From: Hydrogenophaga aromaticivorans
GTDB taxonomy: Bacteria; Pseudomonadota; Gammaproteobacteria; Burkholderiales; Burkholderiaceae_C
Length of the DNA stretch: 64,000 nt
Assembly: GCF_013387465.1 (NCBI RefSeq)
Contig: NZ_VYGV01000028.1
Coordinates: forward strand, 124,001 to 188,000
Direction: 5' to 3'
Below are positions 54,611-64,000 of the stretch, in pieces. Position numbers and translations under genes: made by a program. Position 1 is the first letter of the stretch. Each line of letters begins with the position of its first letter. The notes beneath the pieces were generated by a model. It saw only the letters and a list, made by a program, of their open reading frames with translations, searched no databases and was not told where the DNA came from.

Positions 54611-55495
54611 ATGAAAAACGCCGCCCGCCCAGACCCCGCCTGGCTCGACAGCCAGTACAACAACCGCGCCCTCGTGCCCGAGCACGGCGTTCATTTCGAG
54701 CGCTGGAAAACCGACTCGCAGCGCGCGCGCGAACGGCTCGGCGGGCTGCTCGATGTGGCCTACGGACACGCTGAGGGTGAAAAGCTCGACGTCTTTCCCG
54801 CGCAGCGCAAGCCGGGCGCGCCCTTGGCGCCGGTGCTGGTGTTCATCCACGGCGGTTACTGGCGCAGCCTGGACAAGGCGGACCACAGCTTCCTGGCGCC
54901 GTCGTTCGTGAAGCAGGGCGCCTGCGTCGTGGTGCCGAACTACGCGCTGTGCCCGGCGGTGACCATTCCCGACATCACCCTGCAGATGGTGCAGGCGCTG
55001 GCCTGGGTGTACCGCCACATAGGCGTGCACGGCGGCGACCGGCGGCGCATCACCGTGGTGGGTCATTCGGCGGGCGGGCACTTGGCCGCCATGCTGCTGG
55101 CCTGCCAGTGGCCGGCGGTGGCGGCCGATCTGCCGCCCGACCTGGTGAAGAACGCGTTGTCGATCTCGGGCGTGTTCGACCTGGAGCCGCTGCGCCACAC
55201 GCCTTTCGTTGCCGACTCCCTGCGCCTGACACCGGCGCAGGTGAAAAAAGCCAGCCCGGCGCTGCTGCCCGCGCCGCCGCTGCGCGACGGCCGGGGCGCG
55301 CTGTTCAGCGTGGCCGGTGGGAGCGAGAGCAGCGAGTTCCTGCGCCAGAACCAGCTGATCCAGCAGGTCTGGGGGTCGCAGGTGGTGCCCGTGGCCGAAG
55401 CCCTGCCGGGCCTGAACCACTTCAGCGTGCTCGAAGCGCTGGTGCAGCCGCGGCACCGGTTGAACCAGCTGGCAAAGCAGTTGTTGAAGGTCTAG
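54611..55495 (+). CDS. Alpha/beta-hydrolase, kynurenine formamidase/BD-FAE-like
   Basis: A 294-residue esterase/lipase-type protein. The oxyanion motif HGGYWRSLDKADHS is characteristic of the arylformamidase and bem46-like group, the nucleophile is GHSAGGHLAAM and the catalytic histidine lies in GLNHFSVLEAL. No signal peptide is seen. It is divergent from the GntR regulator and shares its operator region. The substrate could be N-formylkynurenine or another amide or ester; no other kynurenine-pathway gene is near. Confidence 0.82.
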   Translation: MKNAARPDPAWLDSQYNNRALVPEHGVHFERWKTDSQRARERLGGLLDVAYGHAEGEKLDVFPAQRKPGAPLAPVLVFIHGGYWRSLDKADHSFLAPSFVKQGACVVVPNYALCPAVTIPDITLQMVQALAWVYRHIGVHGGDRRRITVVGHSAGGHLAAMLLACQWPAVAADLPPDLVKNALSISGVFDLEPLRHTPFVADSLRLTPAQVKKASPALLPAPPLRDGRGALFSVAGGSESSEFLRQNQLIQQVWGSQVVPVAEALPGLNHFSVLEALVQPRHRLNQLAKQLLKV

Positions 55496-55501
55496 GCTCA
55501 G

Positions 55502-55526
55502 TCCCGCCGCGCTGCGCGCGGCGGGA
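55502..55526. terminator. Hairpin terminator between hydrolase and guaC
   Basis: TCCCGCCGCGC pairs with GCGCGGCGGGA around a 3-base loop. It sits between two convergent genes and is followed on the plus strand by TTTA, so it may end both transcripts. Confidence 0.55.
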
Positions 55527-55527
55527 T

Positions 55528-56505
55528 TTACATGAACAGATGCTCCCCGGCGTTCTCGCCGCCCAGGATCACGTAGTTCACTTTTTTCAGGTCCAGCAGC
55601 TTGGTGCCGCCCGAATAGCTGATCGAGCTCTGCACGTCCTGCTCCATCTCGATCAAGGTCTCGGCCAGCTTGCCCTTGATCGGCTCCAGGATGCGCTTGC
55701 CTTCGACGTGCCGGTACTCGCCCTTGTTGAAGTCGCTGGCCGAGCCGTAGTACTCCTTGTAGAGCACGCCGTCGACTTCCACCGTCTGGCCCGGTGACTC
55801 TTCGTGCCCGGCGAACAGCGAGCCGATCATGACCATGGACGCGCCGAAGCGGATGCTCTTGGCGATGTCGCCGTGGCTGCGGATGCCGCCGTCGGCAATG
55901 ATCGGTTTGGTCGCCACGCGGGCGCACCACTTGAGCGCCGAGAGCTGCCAGCCGCCGGTACCGAAACCGGTCTTGAGCTTGGTGATGCAGACCTTGCCCG
56001 GGCCCACGCCCACCTTGGTGGCATCGGCGCCCCAGTTCTCCAGATCGATCACCGCCTCGGGCGTGGCCACGTTGCCCGCGATCACGAAGCTGCCCGTGAG
56101 CCGGGCCTTGATGTAGCCGATCATGTCGCGCACGCTGTCGGCGTGGCCGTGGGCGATGTCGATCGTGATGTACTCGGGCACCAGGCCTTCGGCGGCGAGG
56201 GTGTCCACCGTGGCGCGGTCGGGCGCCTTCACGCCCAGCGAGATCGAGGCGTAGACACCCGCGCCGTGCATGTCGCGCACGAACTGCACGTTGTCCAGAT
56301 CAAAGCGGTGCATCACATAGAAGTAGCCGTTCTGGGCCATCCAGAGGCAGATCTTCTGATCCACCACGGTCTTCATGTTGGCGGGCACCACCGGCAGGCG
56401 GAACTTGCGGCCACCCAACTCCACGCCAGCGTCGCATTCCGAGCGGCTCTGCACGCGGCACTTGCGCGGGAGCAACAAAATATTGTCGTAGTCAAAAATT
56501 TCCAT
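55528..56505 (-). CDS. guaC: GMP reductase
   Basis: Converts GMP to IMP with NADPH, for purine salvage. It is 325 residues, the length of the Bacillus-type GuaC. The catalytic cysteine lies in GVGPGKVCITKLKTGFGTGG, and the TIM barrel signature IADGGIRSHGDIAKSIRFGA is typical of the IMPDH/GMPR family. The ATG at 56505 (MEIFDYDN) was chosen; the upstream extension to 56712 is not like any member. Confidence 0.93.
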   Translation of the reverse strand: MEIFDYDNILLLPRKCRVQSRSECDAGVELGGRKFRLPVVPANMKTVVDQKICLWMAQNGYFYVMHRFDLDNVQFVRDMHGAGVYASISLGVKAPDRATVDTLAAEGLVPEYITIDIAHGHADSVRDMIGYIKARLTGSFVIAGNVATPEAVIDLENWGADATKVGVGPGKVCITKLKTGFGTGGWQLSALKWCARVATKPIIADGGIRSHGDIAKSIRFGASMVMIGSLFAGHEESPGQTVEVDGVLYKEYYGSASDFNKGEYRHVEGKRILEPIKGKLAETLIEMEQDVQSSISYSGGTKLLDLKKVNYVILGGENAGEHLFM

Positions 56506-56753
56506 TTGAAACCAGGCTCCAGAAAACTGTTGTAGATGAACAGGGAGAGCGCTTGGCTTGGGTCCGGCTTTCGGTTCGGCGGGAATCCATCCGGCCAAAA
56601 AGAAACCGGGCGCAAGAATCTTGGGCCCGGTGATTGATTCTAGGCGCTCTGGCGCCGCTCGCCCAGACCGCCGGCCGGTTGGTGGCGGTATGACGCTCAT
56701 ATGGTTGCTCATATAGATCCATCGTCGGGCACCGGCTTCCTACAATCGACACC

Positions 56754-59189
<2,436 letters not shown>

Positions 59190-59208
59190 GCGATCCGGCC
59201 TCAGCCGC

Positions 59209-59247
59209 AAAAAAGCCGCGACAGGCACAGCCTGTCGCGGCCAAAAA
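59209..59247 (-). terminator. Intrinsic terminator after the porin gene
   Basis: GCCGCGACAGG (59215-59225) pairs perfectly with CCTGTCGCGGC (59231-59241). On the minus strand the hairpin is followed by six T residues, so it ends the porin transcript; A-runs on both sides may also help end the convergent uvrD mRNA. Confidence 0.88.
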
Positions 59248-59332
59248 AATCACGCGGTCTCTGATTGACTGATGTCTCCGCGCAACCTGGCAACTGCCAC
59301 GGCGTGCGCAAGGCACGCCGTTTCAAGTCACA

Positions 59333-60301
59333 TCAGAAGTCGTGGCGCACGCCCACGGCGTACAGGCGGTTCTCGCCCGTCTTGTTGCCGGCGCCATCCT
59401 TGTTCTCGATGTCACGCAGGCCCGCGTACAGCTTGGTGCGCTTGGACATCTTGTAGGTGGCACCCAGGCCCAGGCCGCTGGCCTTGGCGCTGGTGCCGCC
59501 GCCGATTTCGGTCTTGCTCGTGGCGTAGCCCACCGAGAAGTCGAAGGCGCCCACGGGCACGTTCACACCCAGGGTCAGCTCGGTGTCGTCGCCTTTGGCA
59601 TCCGTGCCCGAGCGGGTGTTGTAGCCGATCGAGAGCGCGGCTGCGCCCAGGTCATAGGCACCGGCCAGTTGCAGGTACTTGTCCTCGGTTTCCTTCTGGT
59701 TCTGGTAGCCCAGCGCGAAGTTCATCGGGCCGTTCTTGTAACCCAGCAGCAAGGCCGTGATCGTGCTGTCCGTGTCGGCCTTCTGGTCGAAGGCGTAGGA
59801 CAGGCCGCCGTAGACGCCGCCCATGCTCGGCAGGTCGTAGCGGATCTGGCTGTTGGCGCGGCTCGCGTAGTCGCCACCCGACTTGAACACGCCGTTGCCC
59901 GCAGGGGTGAAGGACGAGTCGAACACGGAGTTGCTGACAGACAGAGCGCGCGCGTCGTCGTAGACGGTGTAGCCGCGACCCAGGGTCAGCTTGCCGAAAC
60001 CACCCATCAGGCCCATGCTGGCTTCGCCTTTGAACGAAGGCGATTGCACTTCACCGGTGGTCAGGTCCAGGCGCTGCTCGAACTTGAAATGGGCCTTGAG
60101 GCCGCCGCCCAGGTCTTCGGTGCCACGCAGGCCCCAGCGCGAGGTGGTCAGGCCACCGTTGATCATCTTGGTGCTGCTTTCGCCGTCGACTTTTTCGGAG
60201 CCCACGCCCACATCGGCGCGGCCATAAAGGGTGACGGAAGATTGCGCCATGGTGGCGCCCGAAGCGGCCAGCACGGCCAGAGCGATGAGGCTCTTTTTCA
60301 T
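59333..60301 (-). CDS. Omp32-like outer-membrane general porin
   Basis: A 322-residue trimeric porin of the Comamonadaceae Omp32 type. It has a signal peptide (MKKSLIALAVLAASGATMA) with cleavage before QSSVTLYGRADVG, the usual start of these porins, and ends with the terminal phenylalanine in GVRHDF. SVTLYGRADVGVGSEKV and KGEASMGLMGGFGKLTLGR are family hallmarks. The start at 60301 removes an upstream, unsupported extension. Confidence 0.94.
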   Translation of the reverse strand: MKKSLIALAVLAASGATMAQSSVTLYGRADVGVGSEKVDGESSTKMINGGLTTSRWGLRGTEDLGGGLKAHFKFEQRLDLTTGEVQSPSFKGEASMGLMGGFGKLTLGRGYTVYDDARALSVSNSVFDSSFTPAGNGVFKSGGDYASRANSQIRYDLPSMGGVYGGLSYAFDQKADTDSTITALLLGYKNGPMNFALGYQNQKETEDKYLQLAGAYDLGAAALSIGYNTRSGTDAKGDDTELTLGVNVPVGAFDFSVGYATSKTEIGGGTSAKASGLGLGATYKMSKRTKLYAGLRDIENKDGAGNKTGENRLYAVGVRHDF

Positions 60302-60468
60302 TGAATTTTCTCCAGAGGTTTGGTGAATGGGAAGGCGGCGAGAGACCGCCGGCTTCCACACCCGTTGCCATTTGCAAGCAGGTGTGTGTATTTCATCGAA
60401 CGACCATAAAAGCTCTGTGACACAAGCCGGGTTTGCTCTCATTGTTGCAATGCAACAACAAACATTTT

Positions 60469-62694
60469 TCAGGGCTTGCCGGCATTGACCCAGCGCGTCC
60501 AGCCGGCGCCGTCGTTGTCGTTGACGACCCAGAGCGCGCCCTTGAAGACCACCATGCCTTCGGCCTTTTCCTGCACGTAGTTGAAGTCCTTGCGCAGGTC
60601 GCGAACCAGGGTCTTGGTGAGGGTGGTGCCTTCGGTCACGTCGGCGGCTTTCACGCTGTAGATGCGTTTGACTTCGGCGTTGATGGCCTGGCCTTCGCCA
60701 CCACCCTTGTCGCGTTCGAGCAGCAGCAGGCGGCCGTCTTCGGTGAGCTGGATTTCGGACAAGCCCATCCAGAATTTTTGGGCGTCCTTGCTGTGCTGGT
60801 CCAGCGGGTAGAGCGCCGTGGTCCAGGTGTTGGTGGGCAGGTGCAGCTTCAGGATGGCGGCCTGGGGTTTGTTCAGGTCAAAGCCACGCTGCACCGCCAT
60901 GTAGAGCGTCTGGCCATCGGCGCTGGCGGTCACGCCCTCGTAGCCGGTGCTGGTCTTGGGGCTGGCGAACTTCGCCTGCACGCTGGCGGGCAGCTTCACG
61001 CGCTGCTGCACCACGCCGGCCATGTTCACTTTGATGAGCTCGTTGTCGGCGACGGCCTTGCCTTCCGAGGCGATCCAGAAGCCGTCGGCCACCCTGGCGA
61101 TGCCTTCGGGGTCCACCTTCAATGCTTTGCCGTCGGCCTCGGTGAGCAGGGTCACCTGGTCCAGCGTCAAACGTCCCTGCGCCGCATCCGAGGGATCGAT
61201 GCGGAAGATGCGCGACTGGCCGAAGGCGTTGTCGGGCACGGCGTAGAGGTGTGTGCCGTCGGTGCTCAGGCCCGAGAGTGCACCCCAGGGCAGGCCCGCG
61301 TCCTTCGCCACCAGCTGGGGCTCGGTGGCGCCGGCTGGCGCGCCCCTGGCATGGAAGCGGTAGATGTTGAGCGAGTTTTCTTTTTCGTTCGCCGTGACGA
61401 ACAGCTGCTGGCCGTCGCGGCGCTTCGTCACGGTGGTCAGGCCCTCGGGCGACATGCCGGTGGGCAGCAGTTGCACAAACTGCGGTTGCTTCGGATCGTC
61501 CACGCGGTAGACCTCGACGAAAGAACCCCGCTCCGAACCGACCAGCAGGTAGGGCTTGCCGCCGAAGCGGCCGGCCGTCACGGCTTCCATCTCCACGCCC
61601 TTGGACGCCGAGCGCCCGTCCGGGTAGTGGCCATGCAACAGTGCGTTCACTTCGGTGCGTTCACCGGTTTCGTAGACCACCTCGCCGCGGGTGTTCATCA
61701 GCGTGAAGCCGCGGCCGCCGGGCATCACACCGTTCTTGTCTTTCTTGCCGTCGCCTTCGTTGGCCGTGGCGAACACGCCCGGTGCCACCCAGGCCACCGC
61801 ATCGGCCTCGCGGCGCGCGGTGAAGCTGTCCTTGAACGCGACTTCCTTGTCCTTCTTCAGGTCGGCGTTTCCGTTGCGGGTCACGGTGCCGGTGGAGAAC
61901 ACGCGCTCCAGGCGCGCACGCGTCGGGTGGCTCAGGTCGATGAGGGCGACGGCGTTGTTCTCCTGCAGCGAGACCACGGCTTTGCGGGCGCGCGAGTCGA
62001 TGGACACGAACTCCGGCTGCGGGTCGTTCGGGTAGACGATGCCGGGCACGGCCTGCAGCGCCTGCACCAGTTGGATCGACTGCACGCCGCTGCTGGTGCC
62101 GCCATACAGGTCCTGCAGTCCGACCACGTCGATGCGGCCGGGGCGCTGGCCACCCAGCGTGGCGTCGCCCTCGGCGTCGGTTTCTTCGTCTTCGATCGCC
62201 ACCACGGCGCGCAGCGTGCGGCCCTGGCCAGCGAGCGCCAGCGAATCGGGGCCGATGCCCACGGTGATGTCCTTGACGTGTTTCACGGCAGCGGGCTGGC
62301 GGATGTCGTACACGCGCACCAGACCACGGCGCGCGTTGGCCACGTCGTCACCCAGGCGCACCGCCACCACGGCATAGCGGCCGTCGGGGCTGATGGCTAC
62401 CGAGGTCGGTTCGCCCAGGCCCATCAGCTGCACGTTCACACGCGGCAGCAGCACCGGCTGTTCGGGCTTGGAGATGTCCACCATGCCCAGCACACCCGCG
62501 TCGGCGCTGGTGTAGACCAGGGTCATGCCGTCGGGCGTGGCGGCCACGATCTCGGCCACGCCGTCCACCGGAAGGTGGTGGACCATGGTGAAGCGGCCAG
62601 CCGAAGGGGCTGGCGGCGCGGCCTGGGCGAGTGAGGTGAAAGCGAATGAAGCGGCCAGCGCCGCGGTCAGGGTGCAGAGACGAAGTGTGTTCAT
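60469..62694 (-). CDS. Esterase-like activity of phytase family protein (beta-propeller)
   Basis: A 741-residue secreted protein. The signal peptide is MNTLRLCTLTAALAASFAFTSLAQA. The first half has propeller-like repeats (EIVAATPDGMTLVYTSADAG, TSVAISPDGRYAVVAVRLG), and the second half is of the phytase-like domain type (SGLSTDGTHLYAVPDNAFG, DPEGIARVADGFWIASEGKA, YEGVTASADGQTLYMAVQRG). The enzyme activity of this family is not well established; phosphate-ester hydrolysis is possible. The start ATG at 62694 gives the signal peptide. Confidence 0.85.
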   Translation of the reverse strand: MNTLRLCTLTAALAASFAFTSLAQAAPPAPSAGRFTMVHHLPVDGVAEIVAATPDGMTLVYTSADAGVLGMVDISKPEQPVLLPRVNVQLMGLGEPTSVAISPDGRYAVVAVRLGDDVANARRGLVRVYDIRQPAAVKHVKDITVGIGPDSLALAGQGRTLRAVVAIEDEETDAEGDATLGGQRPGRIDVVGLQDLYGGTSSGVQSIQLVQALQAVPGIVYPNDPQPEFVSIDSRARKAVVSLQENNAVALIDLSHPTRARLERVFSTGTVTRNGNADLKKDKEVAFKDSFTARREADAVAWVAPGVFATANEGDGKKDKNGVMPGGRGFTLMNTRGEVVYETGERTEVNALLHGHYPDGRSASKGVEMEAVTAGRFGGKPYLLVGSERGSFVEVYRVDDPKQPQFVQLLPTGMSPEGLTTVTKRRDGQQLFVTANEKENSLNIYRFHARGAPAGATEPQLVAKDAGLPWGALSGLSTDGTHLYAVPDNAFGQSRIFRIDPSDAAQGRLTLDQVTLLTEADGKALKVDPEGIARVADGFWIASEGKAVADNELIKVNMAGVVQQRVKLPASVQAKFASPKTSTGYEGVTASADGQTLYMAVQRGFDLNKPQAAILKLHLPTNTWTTALYPLDQHSKDAQKFWMGLSEIQLTEDGRLLLLERDKGGGEGQAINAEVKRIYSVKAADVTEGTTLTKTLVRDLRKDFNYVQEKAEGMVVFKGALWVVNDNDGAGWTRWVNAGKP

Positions 62695-62829
62695 GGGAAG
62701 TGGTGAGCGAGGAACAAAACCTCGCCAGCCTACGGTTCGCATGTGTCATGGCCGTGACCCGAAGACGTCACAAGCCACGACCTATAAAGTGGTTGACTTC
62801 GAGTGCGCTCCAACTTCTAGGATCACCCC

Positions 62830-63291
62830 ATGGAATCCCCTCTGAGCATTGACGAAGCCGCCAGGCGAACAGGCCTGACGGCCCACACCCTGCGGTATTA
62901 CGAGCGCATCGGATTGATTGCGCCCGTCGCCCGTGCTGCCGGTGGGCAACGCCGTTACACCGCTGCGGATATGACCTGGATGGAATTCCTGCTGCGGTTG
63001 CGGACGACGAAGATGCCCATCGGCAAGATGCAGGCGTTCGCAAAACTGCGTGGCGCTGGGGACTCGACGGTGCCGGATCGCCGCCAGATGCTGGAAGCAC
63101 ATTTGACCGATGTGCTTTTAGGCATCGAGGCAATGCGTCATTCTGCGCAAGCATTGCAAGCAAAGATCGAGCACTACCGCTCGTTCGAGAAGTCCCTGGC
63201 GTCGGGTTCACTCTCTATTGAAGGACATGCTGATGAATACCCAGAACCGCTACGAACGCGGACTCGCAAAGCTGCGGGAAATAGACGGTGA
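62830..63291 (+). CDS. MerR-family transcriptional regulator
   Basis: A 153-residue regulator with the MerR winged helix LSIDEAARRTGLTAHTLRYY, followed by GLIAPVARAAGGQRRY. The rest is the dimerisation coiled coil with no metal-binding cysteines, so an organic ligand or a redox-independent signal is likely. Its last 59 bases overlap the carboxymuconolactone-decarboxylase-like gene, so the two are expressed together, a pairing that is frequent for small MerR regulators. Confidence 0.9.
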   Translation: MESPLSIDEAARRTGLTAHTLRYYERIGLIAPVARAAGGQRRYTAADMTWMEFLLRLRTTKMPIGKMQAFAKLRGAGDSTVPDRRQMLEAHLTDVLLGIEAMRHSAQALQAKIEHYRSFEKSLASGSLSIEGHADEYPEPLRTRTRKAAGNRR

Positions 63292-63616
63292 AGCCGGTGA
63301 CCGTGTGCTGGAAAGCCTGGACGGTATCGCCCCCGACTTTGCCCGCTACCTGATCGAGTTTCCCTTTGGGGACATCTACTCCCGACCGGGTCTCGACCTG
63401 AAGAGCCGGGAAATTTCGGTCGTCGCTGCGCTGACCGCATTGGGTCATGTGGCCCCCCAACTCAAAGTGCATATCCAGGGGGCGCTCAATGTGGGGGTCA
63501 CCCGCACGGAAGTCGTCGAGACCATCATGCAAATGGCGGTCTATGCCGGATTCCCGGCCGCCTTGAACGGGCTCGCTGTCGCCAAGGAAGTGTTTGCGCA
63601 GGGAGACGGAGAATGA
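63233..63616 (+). CDS. Carboxymuconolactone decarboxylase/AhpD-like protein
   Basis: A 127-residue helical protein of the CMD family: LKSREISVVAALTALGHVAPQLKVH and GALNVGVTRTEVVETIMQMAVYAGFP. No CxxC pair is seen, so it is not a typical AhpD peroxidase and is closer to the carboxymuconolactone decarboxylase group. The ATG at 63233 has an AAGGA site; ATG 63227 and TTG 63218 are alternatives. It overlaps the MerR gene by 59 bases in a different frame. Confidence 0.88.
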   Translation: MNTQNRYERGLAKLREIDGEAGDRVLESLDGIAPDFARYLIEFPFGDIYSRPGLDLKSREISVVAALTALGHVAPQLKVHIQGALNVGVTRTEVVETIMQMAVYAGFPAALNGLAVAKEVFAQGDGE

Positions 63617-63639
63617 AATGGGCGATGGCCTGTGTGAAA

Positions 63640-63669
63640 AGCCCCTGCCGGCGAACGCGGGCAGGGGCT
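63640..63669 (-). terminator. Intrinsic terminator after the 93-aa gene
   Basis: AGCCCCTGCC (63640-63649) pairs with GGCAGGGGCT (63660-63669). On the minus strand it is followed by TTTT. It lies 37 bases after the stop of the small minus-strand gene. Confidence 0.8.
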
Positions 63670-63706
63670 GGGGGCTGTTGCTGCACCGGCGCTACCCGCC
63701 GGGGAG

Positions 63707-63988
63707 TCAGGCTGCCTGTGGAACCGCTTCCCTGGCTTGTTCCTGTTGCTGGCTCACCTGCATCGACAGGTCCAGCAGCACGGCCTTGCTGGTGTAGTAA
63801 CGGTCCAGGCGCCACTCGGCCATGATCTCCATGGCGAGGTTGAAGTCGTCGTAGTCCAGCCGGTACAGGTCCGACAGCAGGAACGGCACTTCCGATTCCA
63901 GGGCCAGCACCAGCCGGGACAGGATCTCTGCCTTCGGCTTGCCAGCGTGGTTCTCGATCAGCTTGCGGGCTTTTTTCAGGGCAATCAT
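63707..63988 (-). CDS. Small conserved helical protein (93 aa)
   Basis: A soluble protein, acidic and helical, with the segment PFLLSDLYRLDYDDFNLAME and a Gln-rich C-terminus. No motif is recognised. The ATG at 63988 is close to the window end; a clear terminator follows, which supports a real gene. Function unknown. Confidence 0.65.
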   Translation of the reverse strand: MIALKKARKLIENHAGKPKAEILSRLVLALESEVPFLLSDLYRLDYDDFNLAMEIMAEWRLDRYYTSKAVLLDLSMQVSQQQEQAREAVPQAA

Positions 63989-64000
63989 GGGACCTCGCTC

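Noticed and set aside
56506..56712. N-terminal extension of guaC
   Set aside because: The 69 extra residues are unlike any GMP reductase, and the standard start MEIFDYDN is present.
60433..62634. 733-codon plus-strand open frame opposite the phytase-like gene
   Set aside because: Antisense of a well-supported secreted protein; composition is not protein-like.

Overview
The window is GC-rich DNA (roughly two thirds G+C by eye) from a betaproteobacterium, most likely a member of the Comamonadaceae close to Hydrogenophaga, Acidovorax or Polaromonas. This is an inference from gene content: two Bug-type (tripartite tricarboxylate) binding proteins, two porins of which one is of the Omp32-like type common in Comamonadaceae, an acyl-CoA cluster with CaiB and MmgE/PrpD proteins, and REP-like intergenic repeats. 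No 16S rRNA is present to confirm it.

Layout. 1-2393: end of an IS91-family element, with a tyrosine recombinase, a Y2 HUH transposase and its 3' flank. 2394-4503: a two-gene islet of clearly lower GC encoding an ABC/SMC-type ATPase and a DUF4435 TOPRIM protein, the architecture of the PARIS anti-phage system (AriA + AriB). 4504-5094: no convincing gene. 5095-15625: an alpha-glucoside locus, all on the minus strand, in the order porin, aglR, aglE, aglF, aglG, aglA, aglK, pgm. It has palindromic LacI-type operators and a 270-bp MITE-like element between aglR and aglE. 16061-20520: orphan LolD-like ATPase, miaA, Bcr/CflA efflux pump, gdhA. 20706-24720: a lipoprotein hydrolase and a divergent HlyD/ATPase/ABC-2 permease export operon. 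24851-31911: GNAT, mutL, dedA, amiC, tsaE, queG and a cytochrome c. 31948-38867: acyl-CoA ligase, an MlaE/MlaD-type pair plus lipoprotein without a local ATPase, two uncharacterised proteins and an IclR regulator. 39063-50767: a catabolic operon-like array (Bug receptor, enoyl-CoA hydratase, ADP-forming acyl-CoA synthetase, fused hydratase/3-hydroxyacyl-CoA dehydrogenase, MmgE/PrpD protein, thiolase, second Bug receptor, CaiB CoA-transferase, alpha/beta hydrolase). 50902-50977: tRNA-Ala(CGC). 51027-52674: MotA/MotB-like stator pair. 52783-63988: hydroxyisobutyrate-dehydrogenase-like enzyme, GntR/FCD regulator with a perfect palindromic operator, kynurenine-formamidase-like hydrolase, guaC, uvrD, Omp32-like porin, phytase-like propeller protein, MerR/carboxymuconolactone-decarboxylase-like pair, and a small conserved protein.

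How parts work together. Alpha-glucosides would cross the outer membrane by the porin, be captured by AglE, imported by AglFGK and hydrolysed in the cytoplasm by AglA; AglR probably acts at two matching palindromes. The 39-51 kb cluster looks like a complete CoA-dependent beta-oxidation-type route for an unknown organic acid. Both of its Bug genes are preceded by the same TTCCA-N5-TGGAA motif, which suggests a single IclR regulon. The PARIS islet beside a rolling-circle element is the clearest accessory region. REP-like hairpins recur at gene boundaries, and one copy lies in frame inside the 5' end of miaA.
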